Origin: Halocaridina rubra
Lineage: Eukaryota > Arthropoda > Malacostraca > Decapoda > Atyidae
DNA length: 64,000 bases
Assembly (NCBI GenBank): GCA_037179515.1
Contig: JAXCGZ010022648.1
Coordinates: 41,001 to 105,000 of the forward strand
Direction of reading: 5' to 3'
Part shown: one piece after another, positions 36,401-49,300 of the stretch
Layout: every line of letters starts with the position of its first letter
Numbering within the stretch: position 1 is the stretch's first letter
Position numbers and translations under genes: made by a program
The notes under the pieces: model-generated
The model's input: only the letters and a program-made list of their open reading frames with translations
Told to the model about the DNA's origin: nothing
The model's database searches: none

Positions 36401-36531
36401 TTCTTGTGGCTATTCTTTTTGTTAATATTTGTTCTATGTAACAAATGGTTCTTATCCTTAGACTCCCAGTTATTTGACCCACTATTTACTGAACCCTTAC
36501 TGACTAATTTCTCTGCACAAGTATTAATCAT
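33460..36531 (-). CDS. LINE E ORF2: endonuclease-reverse transcriptase, intact
   Basis: 1023 codons from ATG 36531 (the frame is also open upstream) to TAG-type stop at 33460, no lesions. APE endonuclease at residues about 50-270: LKVYYTNSRSLGNK, ICISESWI (catalytic Glu), RGGGVIMYI, CIVGDFNFRHINWE (Asp/Asn) and GNSDHDSIRF (Asp/His). RT from about 530: HKSPGPDGIYARIL, NNYRPVSLMSTVGKILES, IYLDFSKAFDRVPHKRL (motif A), VTSGVPQGPVLGPLLFIVYL (motif B; other copies have Ser for the Pro after QG) and KFADDTKIG (motif C). The C-terminal domain reads LERVQRRMTKMIHNI and RRRVRGDMIEVYKWFKG. It nicks target DNA and copies the element RNA. The Pro in motif B is the only suspicious residue. Confidence 0.9.
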   Translation of the reverse strand: MINTCAEKLVSKGSVNSGSNNWESKDKNHLLHRTNINKKNSHKKGEARESLKVYYTNSRSLGNKIEELRAIVCSERPDIICISESWIKLESKHLKAEYIITGYKLYNADRSADKRGGGVIMYIKDSLRSCIKSGIKTNLNSETLWVEIKNNIESLVVGVVYRPPDLDNIESQVIYDEISKVSRSNRVCIVGDFNFRHINWETITGDSSSKEFLEVVEDNLLSQHVHEATRGVNTLDLVLSNRENMVTNLEVGEKLGNSDHDSIRFNIIFKETIKENKNIVPNFRAGDFEGLKTKLSNEVWEGISGVQMWVVNPAGQVAGSGLPRNLGTTCQGLSQDKINTLNSLTGKNSSPSVNINLDEEYNNFVITLKNSQRDYIPMKHCRSRKNDPKWMNNRIKNLIGIKRGIYRKLKRGEEQVRQQYIQLKREVKKIVRESKRKYEVRIAGEAKENPKWFYQHYQTKFKEKVGPIEVANGYVTDDDKMMCTCLNDYFLSVFTNENLENIPEVESIYRDSPDNILSSINITREEVIKEIDKLKAHKSPGPDGIYARILKGCKEELSCPLTALFNNSKKLGSVPMEWKLANVVPIFKKGERVKKNNYRPVSLMSTVGKILESIIANKIRAHLELHRLIKLSQHGFLKGFSCLTNLLSFYSEVYEAVDCGKEYDTIYLDFSKAFDRVPHKRLVKKLEAHGIGGAVLRWIKQWLKDRKQRFCINGEKSEWGSVTSGVPQGPVLGPLLFIVYLNDLDSDISSNLSKFADDTKIGRTINGKEDIHALQEDLNRLSEWSDKWQMEFNVEKCKVVKMGTIKDNTSYKLNNHEIMSSPCERDLGVLVSSSLKPREQCTAVRNKANRVLGFISRSVSNRTEKVILQLYLALVRPHLDYAVQFWSPYYRMEIESLERVQRRMTKMIHNIRNLPYEDRLKKLNLHSLERRRVRGDMIEVYKWFKGINKGDINKVLKIHDQTRTRNNGFKLDKFRFRREIGKNWFGNRVADAWNKLPSMIVNANTLDTFKCRLDRHMTEVGWV

Positions 36532-36545
36532 TTCATTATTTGTGT

Positions 36546-37535
36546 CTAACAAAACCCCCCTACCTCTCTGTCTATCATACCAGCCAATACCGAGACACCT
36601 GAATTAGAAAGATGCACTCCATCCCTTGCATACATATGCTTACGACTAGTGAAGTGATCCCACCCGTCTATAAAACCTATATTATTCTCCCGACAGAAGA
36701 CTTTCATCCTAGCATTTACTCCTATAGCTCGAGACCACCACTCTGAACTTTGGCTAAGCCTAGGGAGAATACCACACATCACAGGAACTGCACCCCTTTT
36801 CCTAATCTTATCCAGGGCTTGTCTATACAACCTAATCAGCTCTTCACTTCTACCATCCTGCACGTCATTTCCCCCAGCTATCAAACAAACAACATCTTTT
36901 TTCTCAATCCAGCTATTTATTGACTCACCCACCTTCTTCATACCTGCTCCAGGGAAAAAATATTTTCCTCTAACTCTATGCCTGAGTTTCCTGTCTACAT
37001 ATCTGCATAGTGAATCCCCTACAATTACCAAAGAACGAGACTTATCCGGAGGATGGGTTACTCCGACCTTGGGAGACTTACCTAGGCTCTTGACCTGAGA
37101 GCTTTTCCCACTTCCATTTTTACGATCGCTAGTACACCTATCTGACTCTATGGTTCCTGAAGAATTACTGCCGCCACTGTTACATTCATCTCTAACTGAC
37201 CTAAATGAATTAGCAACCTGTAGTCTAAAAGTATCATTTTTCTTAAGAACCATCTTCGTTGAACCCTTATTCACAACTTTCCAGTCGTCTTCATTATTCA
37301 ATCGTCCCTTCCTGGTTAACACCTCTACTTTACCTCTCAGATCCCTGTTCTCCTCAGCTAAGGATCTGACCTCCTGCCTGACTGCGGCCAACTCATTTCT
37401 TAAATTAAAAATGAGTTTGCTTGCGTCAGACGATGACAAATCCCCAGCACAGCCACAAACAGCACCAACAACGACACCACCACCAACACCACTACCACTA
37501 ACACCACCAGCACAAAGAACACCACCACTCTCCAT
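36546..37535 (-). CDS. LINE E ORF1: coiled coil + SGNH/GDSL esterase
   Basis: 329 codons from ATG 37535; an in-frame codon 13 triplets upstream is not ATG-supported by context, so the MESGGVLCAGG start is preferred. A Gly/Val-rich head is followed by a coiled coil at residues about 37-75 (NLRNELAAVRQEVRSLAEEN), a motif NSFRSVRDEC at 109-118 and a basic Ser/Lys linker. An SGNH hydrolase domain spans 167-320 with SLVIVGDSL (Ser175), AGGND (Asn223) and DGVHLS (Asp305, His308). These blocks are the catalytic set of the family. Esterase ORF1 proteins are characteristic of CR1 elements; the role in retrotransposition, probably RNP or membrane handling, is known only in part. The stop lies 14 nt before the first ATG of ORF2. 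Confidence 0.88.
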   Translation of the reverse strand: MESGGVLCAGGVSGSGVGGGVVVGAVCGCAGDLSSSDASKLIFNLRNELAAVRQEVRSLAEENRDLRGKVEVLTRKGRLNNEDDWKVVNKGSTKMVLKKNDTFRLQVANSFRSVRDECNSGGSNSSGTIESDRCTSDRKNGSGKSSQVKSLGKSPKVGVTHPPDKSRSLVIVGDSLCRYVDRKLRHRVRGKYFFPGAGMKKVGESINSWIEKKDVVCLIAGGNDVQDGRSEELIRLYRQALDKIRKRGAVPVMCGILPRLSQSSEWWSRAIGVNARMKVFCRENNIGFIDGWDHFTSRKHMYARDGVHLSNSGVSVLAGMIDREVGGFC

Positions 37536-37605
37536 TGTACTAAGTATGGTCAAGATTAGAGCTACTGGAAGCACGTCCTCACTGGATGAACCCAGGAACT
37601 AAACA

Positions 37606-38257
37606 ATATGACCTCTGAGTACAAACAACGGCCATATTTAAGCACTCAAAGGGTATACTATGCCTCCCCTGCATCTGCAGGCTCTTGCAATCTTTCCAAT
37701 GGGTAAAAAGGGACTGGTTTGTGAAAAAAATTTAAAATTGCAGGTCAGGGCTGCCTGGAAATGGGGTGGTAATTGTAAGTATGTGTCTACACAATTAGAT
37801 CATTATTCTAAAATACTTAGGATGTAGTTGAGTAACTGATACATAACATTAGTATACTATAGACATCAAAGAGAAAAGTCATGAAATGCTGAGAACAGCC
37901 ACTAAAGAAAGATTAACAGTGACTACAGTAGCATAAAAGCATGAATTTTATATAAAAACACAAATCATTTTGTTACTACTGATAGCATTACGAAAATAAT
38001 GATTAGCAAAAGGGCCATGGAGTGATAGCAACAATAACAACCAACGCAATAATCATAACAAAAATAATAATCATGAGCATAACAAGAAAAATAAAAAAAA
38101 GAAATAAAAGCACTAAAGCAAGAATAGCAGTAAATATACAAATGATACTGGCATTTTGAGGCAAGAACAGAGTTCTATACTTATATTCCATAATAATGCT
38201 CATTTTAAATCAATTTCGTTTGGTCAGTCTCTTTTGCTATTTGAATTCCTGCAGTCA
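37606..38257 (+). repeat. X1 unit, part 3
   Basis: Continues X after E1. TCCCCTGCATCTGCAGGC, GGGCTGCCTGGAAAT and TGAGTAACTGATACATAACA also occur at 56535-56730. Both copies end at GAATTCCTGCAGTCAT followed by a (TA)n array. Confidence 0.85.
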
Positions 38258-38258
38258 T

Positions 38259-38293
<35 letters not shown>

Positions 38294-38344
38294 ATATATA
38301 TATATATATATAATATATTATAATATATATATATATATATATAA

Positions 38345-38408
<64 letters not shown>
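38258..38408. repeat. (TA)n microsatellite with phase breaks
   Basis: About 150 bp of TA with several ATTATA/AATATA breaks, at the right edge of X1. The X2 counterpart is at 57139-57222. Confidence 0.98.
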
Positions 38409-38411
<3 letters not shown>

Positions 38412-39454
38412 CATAATCACCAACCTTTTGGTTGCTCAATTTGTCAGTGGGAGCTTATCTGTTTTCCAAAACGGTTGCACTGTGGCAGATAAACTCATAA
38501 TAATTTAGTTCAAATTCTGTCTTATCAGTATTTATGAAATATCAGCATGCAAAAACTTATCAAATATAATAAAACTTTGGCACACTTATCATCTAGCAAA
38601 TTTGCAAAAGAATAGAAAAAAAAATCAGTAGTTATAATACTCGGTCAACATAAAGAAATAACATGTTTCAGTACGGAAAGGGCAAAAGACGCGAGAGAAA
38701 GAGAGAGAGATAGAAAATGTGATTCAACTTATTGTCTTCAAAAGGAAAACGTATATTTTTCGCTTGTAGGGCCCCTTTTTATGACTTGCCTTCCTGCCCA
38801 AACTCACAAGGGAACGAAACCGCAATCGGCTTTTACCTTCTAAGAAGAATAAAAACAAAATAACTTAGTGGACAAGTAAAGAGATATCGAACCATAAATC
38901 CATCCTTTTTCTGTTTAACATTTCAAATATTGCTAGTGAAATAAAGATACACATACTTGTCTATTATGGCAATCTTTTCTCTTTATATAAATCAGAGGGT
39001 TGAGTCAAAGCACACACTTGCTATAAGTCAAACATACCTCCGACGAAATTTAAACAGAATACTTCAATCATATTTGATAATTATAGTTAATAAAATATGA
39101 AACTCTTGGAAGCTTAATAAGCATTGTAAATTAAAAATACTTTACTTTAAAACTGATATCTCAAGAGAATTTCTTATTCTTATTTATTTATATTTATTAC
39201 AATCAACAAAATTTATGATTATCCTTTCTTAATATATAAGGACTTAAGTATCATTATTTTAAATTTCAATCTCAAAATATACACTCTGAGAATCTCAATT
39301 ACCTTAATTAGCTTTGTAATTATAAATTTCATGACAATGACAGTAATTAACAATAATTATCTCTAGATAAGCTTCTCAAAATTGTTAATATCTTTATCTC
39401 TTCAAAATTTTACAAATATCATGTGAAGATGATATGCACTTTTCAACACACACA
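38409..39454. other. AT-rich unique DNA, nothing recognised
   Basis: No gene on either strand. Short CA, GA and A-rich runs only. Confidence 0.5.
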
Positions 39455-39598
<144 letters not shown>

Positions 39599-39762
39599 AA
39601 CATAAGAACATAAGAATAGAGGACACTGCAACATGCCTACTGGCACACACGAGGCAGCTCCATTTTTGAATTGTATTTTCAGCATGTCTAACCTATTCTA
39701 TTCTACTCTACTTATTTATTCTGTTTTTCTTTTTATGATTTTTCTAATAAGCACTAACCTAT

Positions 39763-42700
39763 TCATACCCACCCTACCTCTGTCATATGTCTATCTAATC
39801 TACATTTGAAGGTGTCTAAGGTATTGGCGTTTACTATCATACTAGGAAGCTTGTTCCATGCATCAGCTACTCTATTACCAAACCAATTTTTACCAATTTC
39901 CCTTCTGAACCTAAATTTATCAAGCTTAAATCCATTATTACGAGTTCTGGTTTGATCATGAATTTTTAAAACTTTATTAATATCTCCCTTGTTAATCCCT
40001 TTAAACCATTTATACACTTCAATCATATCCCCCCTAACTCTTCGCCTCTCTAGAGAATGTAGATTAAGTTTTTTTAATCTGTCCTCATATGGTAGATTTC
40101 TGATATTGTGTATCATCTTGGTCATTCTTCGTTGCACTCTCTCCAAGGATTCAATTTCCATTCTATAATAGGGTGACCAGAATTGCACAGCATAATCTAA
40201 ATGGGGCCTAACTAATGCAAGATAGAGCTGCAAAATAACTTTTTCCGTCCTATTGCTGACGCTTCTTGAGATAAATCCTAAAATTCTGTTTGCTTTATTT
40301 CTGACTGCTGTGCATTGCTCTCTTGGCTTAAGACTACTACTCACAAGAACTCCCAAATCCCTTTCACACTGAGAACTCATGATTTCATGGTTATTTAGCT
40401 TATAACTAGTATTGTCTTTTATAGTACCCATTTTAACTACTTTACATTTTTCAACATTAAATTCCATTTGCCATTTGTCCGACCATTCAGATAATCTATT
40501 TAGATCTTCCTGTAAAGCATGAATGTCTTCTTTTCCATTTATAGTTCTACCTATTTTAGTGTCGTCTGCGAATTTACTTAGGTTACTACTGATATCCGAA
40601 TCCAGATCATTTAGATATACGATGAATAATAGAGGACCCAGTACCGAGCCTTGTGGTACCCCGCTTGTAACCGAGCCCCACTCTGATTTCTCTCCATTTA
40701 TGCAAACCCTCTGTTTTCTGTCTTTTAACCATTGTTTGATCCATCTGAGCACAGCTCCTCCTATACCATGAGCTTCCAGCTTTTTAACTAATCTTTTGTG
40801 AGGAACTCTATCAAAAGCTTTGCTAAAATCTAGATATATTGTATCATATTCTTTGCCACAATCTACTGCCTCGTAAACTTCTGAATAAAAAGACAGTAAG
40901 TTTGTAAGGCACGAAAAACCCTTAAGAAACCCGTGTTGTGAAAGTTTTATCAGTCTGTGTAATTCTAGATGTGCCCTTATTTTATTTGCAATTATGGATT
41001 CTAGAATCTTACCCACTGTTGACGTTTAACTTACCGGCCTATAATTATTCTTTTTAACACGTTCTCCTTTTTTAAATATTGGTACCACATCTGCCAATTT
41101 CCACTCCATGGGTACCAATCCTAATTTTATTGAATTATTAAATAATGCAGTTAGAGGACAACTAAGCTCTTCCTTGCATTCCTTTAATATTCTAGCATAT
41201 ATTCCATCAGGTCCTGGAGATTTATGAGCCTTTAATTTATCTATTTCTTTTATTACCTCCTCTCTCGTAATATTTATTGAACTAAGTATATTATCGGGAC
41301 TGTCTCTGTAAATGGATTCTACTTCCGGAATATTTTCCAAGTTTTCATTTGTAAATACAGATAAGAAATAATCATTTAAACATGTACACATCACTTTATC
41401 GTCATCTGTGATATGGCCATTGGCTACTTCAATTGGTCCGACTTTTTCCTTATATTTTGTTTGATAATGTTGATAAAACCCTTTAGGATTTTCTTTAGCT
41501 TCTCCTGCTATTCGAACTTCGTATTTTCTTTTCGACTCTCTAACTATCTTTTTAACTTCCCTGTTTAACTGTAAATATTGCTGCCTCACCTGCTCTTCAC
41601 CTCTTTTTAGTTTCCTGTATATTCCTCTTTTAATACCTATAAGATTCTTTATTCTATTGTTCATCCATTTAGGGTCATTTTTTCTTGATCTGCAATGTTT
41701 CATGGGAATATAGTCTCTCTGACTATTCTTAAGAGTAATGACAAAATTGTTATATTCCTCATCCAAATTTATATTAACTGACGGGCTGCTGTTCTTTCCT
41801 GTGAGAGAATTTAATGTATTGATCTTATCTTGTGATAATCCTTGGCATGTGGTACCCAAATTTCGGGGTAATCCGCTACCTGCGACTTGACCTGCTGGAT
41901 TAACTACCCACATCTGTACCCCAGAAATCCCTTCCCATACCTCATTAGATAATTTAGTTTTTAAGCCCTCAAAATCACCTGCTCTAAAGTTTGGAACAAT
42001 ATTCTTATTTTCCTTTATAGTTTCCTTGAAAATTATGTTAAATCTAATGGAATCATGGTCACTGTTGCCCAATTTTTCACCAACTTCTAAATTTGTAACC
42101 ATATTCTCTCTATTACTAAGAACTAAATCTAGTGTATTCACCCCCCGTGTTGCTTCATGTACATGCTGAGAAAGCAAATTGTCTTCTACTACTTCCAAAA
42201 ACTCCTTGGAGCTACTATCACCTGTTATGGTTTCCCAGTTAATATGTCTAAAATTAAAATCGCCTACAATGCAAACTCTATTTGACCTGCTCACTTTAGA
42301 AATTTCATCGTATATAACTTGCGACTCTATATTATCTAGATCAGGTGGTCTGTAGACTACTCCTACAACTAGACTTTCTATATTATTTTTAATTTCAACC
42401 CATAAGGTTTCTGAATTTAGATTTGTCTTAATTCCAGACTTAATGCAGCTTCTGAGGCTATCTTTAATATACATAATTACCCCTCCCCCTCTTTTATCTG
42501 CACTACGATCAGCATTATAAAGTTTATATCCTGTAATTATGTATTCAGCTTTAAGGTGTTTGCTTTCTAATTTAATCCAACTTTCACTAATGCATATTAT
42601 ATCCGGTCTCTCACTACATACTATGGCTCTCAGTTCTTCTATCTTGTTACCTAAGCTACGGCTATTTGTATAATATACTTTTAAACTTTCTCTAGCTTCA

Positions 42701-42834
42701 CCCTTCTTGTGGCTATTCTTTTTGTTAATATTTGTTCTATGTAACAAATGGTTCTTATCCTTAGACTCCCAGTTATTTGACCCACTATTTACTGAACCCT
42801 TACTGACTAATTTCTCTGCACAAGTATTAATCAT
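39763..42834 (-). pseudogene. LINE E ORF2, copy E2, single nonsense codon
   Basis: Same layout as ORF2 of E1. One TAA at 41028-41026, after NNYRPVS, replaces a Leu codon (AGT TTA to AGT TAA). The frame is otherwise continuous: 609 codons before the stop region and 417 after. EN blocks (GDFNFRHINWE, NSDHDSIRF) and RT blocks (LDFSKAFDRVPH, GVPQGSVLGPLLF, FADDTKIG) are all intact, with the usual Ser in motif B. Very recent inactivation. Confidence 0.9.
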
Positions 42835-42848
42835 TTCATTATTTGTGT

Positions 42849-43552
42849 CTAACAAAACCCCCCTACCTCTCTGTCTATCATACCAGCCAATACCGAGACA
42901 CCTGAATTAGAAAGATGCACTCCATCCCTTGCATACATATGCTTACGACTAGTGAAGTGATCCCACCCGTCTATAAAACCTATATTATTCTCCCGACAGA
43001 AGACTTTCATCCTAGCATTTACTCCTATAGCTCGAGACCACCACTCTGAACTTTGGCTAAGCCTAGGGAGAATACCACACATCACAGGAACTGCACCCCT
43101 TTTCCTAATCTTATCCAGGGCTTGTCTATACAACCTAATCAGCTCTTCACTTCTACCATCCTGCACGTCATTTCCCCCAGCTATCAAACAAACAACATCT
43201 TTTTTCTCAATCCAGCTATTTATTGACTCACCCACCTTCTTCATACCTGCTCCAGGGAAAAAATATTTTCCTCTAACTCTATGCCTGAGTTTCCTGTCTA
43301 CATATCTGCATAGTGAATCCCCTACAATTACCAAAGAACGAGACTTATCCGGAGGATGGGTTACTCCGACCTCGGGAGACTTACCTAGGCTCTTGACCTG
43401 AGAGCTTTTCCCACTTCCATTTTTACGATCGCTAGTACACCTATCTGACTCTATGGTTCCTGAAGAATTACTGCCGCCACTGTCACATTCATCTCTAAGT
43501 GACCTAAATGAATTAGCAACCTGTAGTCTAAAAGCATCATTTTTCTTAAGAA

Positions 43553-43555
<3 letters not shown>
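42849..43555 (-). pseudogene. LINE E ORF1, copy E2, N-truncated
   Basis: Keeps residues from MVLKKND on: NSFRSLRDECDSGG, SLVIVGDSL, AGGND and DGVHLS, all esterase catalytic residues present. The coiled coil and start are gone, so upstream codons are TA microsatellite read-through. It ends in GGFC just before ORF2. Confidence 0.85.

Positions 43556-43645
<90 letters not shown>
43556..43645. repeat. (TA)n microsatellite
   Basis: About 44 TA units at the 5' truncation edge of E2. Confidence 0.98.
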
Positions 43646-43646
<1 letters not shown>

Positions 43647-43787
43647 CGTGTATCTGAAAAAATATAAAAAGCTTGTATCTGTGCATGCTGTAATAAAATT
43701 AAAAAAAATATATATTTCATTTGCAACATCAAAGAATGAATTTTGCTTAAGTTTCATAAAATCTTAAGGAATTGTACATAAAAAATA

Positions 43788-44699
<912 letters not shown>

Positions 44700-44996
44700 G
44701 CAAGGGATGGAGTGCATCTTTCTAATTCAGGTGTCTCGGTATTGGCTGGTATGATAGACAGAGAGGTAGGGGGGTTTTGTTAGACACAAATAATGAAATG
44801 ATTAATACTTGTGCAGAGAAATTAGTCAGTAAGGGTTCAGTAAATAGTGGGTCAAATAACTGGGAGTCTAAGGATAAGAACCATTTGTTACATAGAACAA
44901 ATATTAACAAAAAGAATAGCCACAAGAAGGGTGAAGCTAGAGAAAGTTTAAAAGTATATTATACAAATAGCCGTAGTTTAGGTAACAAGATAGAAC
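44700..44996 (+). mobile_element. LINE E copy E3, left part
   Basis: Sense copy starting inside ORF1 (ARDGVHLSNSG codons, GGGATGGAGTGCATC) with the ORF1 end and ORF2 start (MINTCAEKLVSKGS), cut after the GNKIE codons by copy E4. It resumes at 46356. Confidence 0.87.
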
Positions 44997-46355
44997 ATAA
45001 GAACATAAGAACATAAGAATAGAGGACACTGCAACATGCCTACTGGCACACACGAGGCAGCTCCATTTTTGAATTGTATTTTCAGCATGTCTAACCTATT
45101 CTATTCTACTCTACTTATTTATTCTATTTTTCTTTTTATGATTTTTCTAATAAGCACTAACCTATTCATACCCACCCTACCTCTGTCATATGTCTATCTA
45201 ATCTACATTTGAAGGTGTCTAAGGTATTGGTATTTACAATCCTACTAGGAAGCTTGTTCCATGCATCAGCTACTCTATTACCAAACCAATTTTTACCAAT
45301 TTCCCTTCTGAACCTAAATTTATCAAGCTTAAATCCATTATTACGAGTTCAGGTTTGATCATGAATTTTTAAAACTTTATTAATATCTCCCTTGTTAATC
45401 CCTTTAAACCATTTATACACTTCAATCATATCCCCCCTAACTCTTCGCCTCTCTAGAGAATGTAGATTAAGTTTTTTTAATCTGTCCTCATATGGTAGAT
45501 TTCTGATATTGTGTATCATCTTGGTCATTCTTCGTTGCACTCTCTCCAAGGATTCAATTTCCATTCTATAATAGGGTGACCAGAATTGCACAGCATAATC
45601 TAAATGGGGCCTAACTAATGCAAGATAGAGCTGCAAAATAACTTTTTCCGTCCTATTGCTGACGCTTCTTGAGATAAATCCTAAAATTCTGTTTGCTTTA
45701 TTTCTGACTGCTGTGCATTGCTCTCTTGGCTTAAGACTACTACTCACAAGAACTCCCAAATCCCTTTCACACTGAGAACTCATGATTTCATGGTTATTTA
45801 GCTTATAACTAGTATTGTCTTTTATAGTACCCATTTTAACTACTTTACATTTTTCAACATTAAATTCCATTTGCCATTTGTCCGACCATTCAGATAATCT
45901 ATTTAGATCTTCCTGTAAAGCATGAATGTCTTCTTTTCCATTTATAGTTCTACCTATTTTAGTGTCGTCTGTGAATTTACTTAGGTTACTACTGATATCC
46001 GAATCCAGATCATTTAGATATACGATGAATAATAGAGGACCCAGTACCGAGCCTTGTGGTACCCCGCTTGTAACCGAGCCCCACTCTGATTTCTCTCCAT
46101 TTATGCAAACCCTCTGTTTTCTGTCTTTTAACCATTGTTTGATCCATCTGAGCTCAGCTCCTCCTATACCATGAGCTTCCAGCTTTTTAACTAATCTTTT
46201 GTGAGGAACTCTATCAAAAGCTTTGCTAAAATCTAGATATATTGTATCATATTCTTTGCCACAATCTACTGCCTCGTAAACTTCTGAATAAAAAGACAGT
46301 AAGTTTGTAAGGCACGAAAAACCCTTAAGAAACCCGTGTTGTGAAAGTTTTATCA
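44997..46355 (-). mobile_element. LINE E copy E4, inserted in E3
   Basis: Antisense, 5'-truncated copy of about 1.36 kb: 3' octamers at the left, RT from the LIKLSQHG codons at the right. It sits inside the EN domain of E3. About 9-10 bp of E3 (within the EELRA codons) are missing at the site instead of being duplicated. It contains 173 open codons (45870-45349) with MGTIKDNTSYK and LERVQRRMTKMIHNI. A base change to TGA follows HDQT. Confidence 0.87.
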
Positions 46356-49300
46356 GCCATAGTATGTAGTGAGAGACCGGATATAATATGCATTAGTGAA
46401 AGTTGGATTAATTTAGAAAGCAAACACCTTAAATCTGAGTACATAATTGCAGGATGTAAACTTTATAATGCTGATCGTAGTGCAGATAAAAGAGGGGGAG
46501 GGGTAATTATGTATATTAAAGATAGCCTCAGAAGCTGCATTAAGTCTGGAATTAAGACAAATCTAAATTCAGAAACCTTATGGGTTGATATTAAAAATAA
46601 TATAGAAAGTCTAGTTGTAGGAATAGTCTACAGACCACCTGATCTAGACAATATAGAGTCGCAAGTTATATATGATGAAATTTCTAAAGTTACCAGGTCA
46701 AATAGAGTTTGCATTGTAGGCGATTTTAATTTCAGACATATTAACTGGGAAACCATAACAGGTGATAGTAGCTCTAAGGAGTTTTTGGAAGTAGTAGAAG
46801 ACAATTTCCTTTCTCAGCATGTACATGAAGCAACACGGGGGGTGAATACACTAGATTTAGTTCTTAGTAATAGAGAGAATATGGTTACAAATTTAGAAGT
46901 TGGTGAAAAATTGGGCAACAGTGACCATGATTCCATTCGATTTAACATAATTTTCAAAGAAACTATAAAGGAAAATAAGAATATTGTTCCAAACTTTAGA
47001 GCAGGAGATTTTGAGGGCTTAAAAACTAAATTATCTAATGAGGTATGGGAAGGGATTTCTGGGGGTACAGATGTGGGTAGTTAATCCAGCAGGTCAGGTC
47101 GCAGGTAGCAGATTACCCCGAAATTTGGGTACCACATGCCAAGGATTATCACGAGATAAGATCAATTCATTAAATTCTCTCACAGGAAAGAACAGCAATC
47201 CGTCAGTTAATATAAATTTGGATGAGGAATATAACAATTTTGTCATGACTCTTAAGAATAGTCAGAGAGACTATATTCCCATGAAACATTGCAGATCAAG
47301 AAAAAATGACCCTAAATGGATGAACAATAGAATAAAGAATCTTATAGGTATTAAAAGAGGAATATACAGGAAACTAAAAAGAGGTGAAGAGCATGTGAGG
47401 CAGCAATATATACAGTTAAAGAGGGAAGTTAAAAAGATAGTTAGAGAGTCGAAAAGAAAATACGAAGTTAGAATAGCAGGAGAAGCTAAAGAAAATCCTA
47501 AAGGGTTTTATCAACATTATCAAAAAAAATTTAAGGAAAAAGTCAGACCAATTGAAGTAGCCAATGGCCATATCACAGATGACGATAAAGTGATGTGTAC
47601 ATGTTTAAATGATTATTTCTTATCTGTATTTACCAATGAAAACTTGGAAAATATTCCGGAAGTAGAATCCATTTACAGAGACAATCCCGATAAAATACTT
47701 AGTTCAATAAATATTACGAGAGAGGAGGTAATAAAAGAAATAGATAAATTAAAGGCTCATAAATCTCCGGGACCTGATGGAATATATGCTAGAATATTAA
47801 AGGAATGCAAGGAAGAGCTTAGTTGTCCACTAACTGCATTATTTAATAATTCAATAAAATTAGGATCGGTACCCATGGAGTGGAAATTGGCAGATGTGGT
47901 ACCAATATTTAAAAAAGGAGAACGAGTTAAAAAGAATAATTATAGGCCGGTAAGTTTAACGTCAACAGTGGGTAAGATTCTAGAATCCATAATTGCAAAT
48001 AAAATAAGGGCACATCTAGAATTACACAGACTGATAAAACTTTCACAACACGGGTTTCTTAAGGGTTTTTCGTGTCTTACAAACTTACTGTCTTTTTATT
48101 CAGAAGTTTACGAGGCAGTAGATTGTGGCAAAGAATATGATACAATATATCTAGATTTTAGCAAAGCTTTTGATAGAGTTCCTCACAAAAGATTAGTTAA
48201 AAAGCTGGAAGCTCATGGTATAGGAGGAGCTGTTCTCCGATGGATCAAACAATGGTTAAAAGACAGAAAACAGAGGGTTTGCATAAATGGAGAGAAATCA
48301 GAGTAGGGCTCGGTTACTAGCGGGGTACCACAAGGCTCGGTACTGGGTCCCCTATTATTCATCGTATATCTAAATGATCTGGATTTGGATATCAGTAGTA
48401 ACCTAAGTAAATTCGCAGACGACACTAAAATAGGTAGAACTATAAATGGAAAAGAAGACATTCATGCTTTACAGGAAGATCTAAATAGATTATCTGAATG
48501 GTCGGACAAATGGCAAATGGAATTTAATGTTGAAAAATGCAAAGTAGTTAAAATGGGTACTATAAAAGACAATACTAGTTATAAGCTAAATAACCATGAA
48601 ATCATGAGTTCTCAGTGTGAAAGGGATTTGGGAGTTCTTGTGAGTAGTAGTCTTAAGCCAAGAAAGCAATGCACAGCAGTCAGAAATAAAGCAAACAGAA
48701 TTTTAGGATTTATCTCAAGAAGCGTTAGCAATAGGACGGAAAAGTTATTTTGCAGCTCTATCTTGCATTAGTTAGGCCCCATTTAGATTATGCTGTGCAA
48801 TTCTGGTCACCCTATTATAGAATGGAAATTGAATCCTTGGAGAGAGTGCAGCAAAGAATGACCAAGATGATACACAATATCAGAAATCTACCATTTGAAG
48901 ACAGATTAAAAAAACTTAATCTACATTCTCTAGAGAGGCGAAGAGTTAGGGGGGATATGATTGAAGTGTATAAATGGTTTAAAGGGATTAACAAGGGAGA
49001 TATTAATAAAGTTTTAAAAATTCATGATCAAACCAGAACTCGTAATAATGGATTTAAGCTTGATAAATTTAGGTTCAGAAGGGAAATTGGTAAAAATTGG
49101 TTTGGTAATAGAGTAGCTGATGCATGGAACAAGCTTCCTAGTAGGATAGTAAATGCCAATACCTTAGACACCTTCAAATGTAGATTAGATAGACATATGA
49201 CAGAGGTAGGGTTGGTATGAATAGGTTAGTGCTTATTAGAAAAATCATAAAAACAAAAATAGAATAAATAAGTAGAGTAGAATAGAATAGGTTAGACATG

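Larger units (their letters stand above)
33296..37605 (-). mobile_element. LINE E copy E1, apparently full-length CR1-type element
   Basis: 4.3 kb, antisense, inserted in X1 with a short duplication (ATATG at 33291 and 37606). The empty site is visible in X2 (GAATAGATATCACCTCTG at about 56475). Sense order: about 70-bp 5' UTR, ORF1 (37535-36546), ORF2 (36531-33460), 3' UTR, then a terminal TTCTTATG octamer repeat. Both ORFs are open. CR1 elements classically end in 8-bp repeats of a similar sequence and their ORF1 carries an esterase domain, so the CR1 assignment is firm. This is the best candidate for a recently active element in the window. Confidence 0.92.

Noticed and set aside
36404..36607. 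Conserved 67-codon frame repeated at 42707 and 44925
   Set aside because: Antisense shadow of the LINE E ORF1/ORF2 junction.
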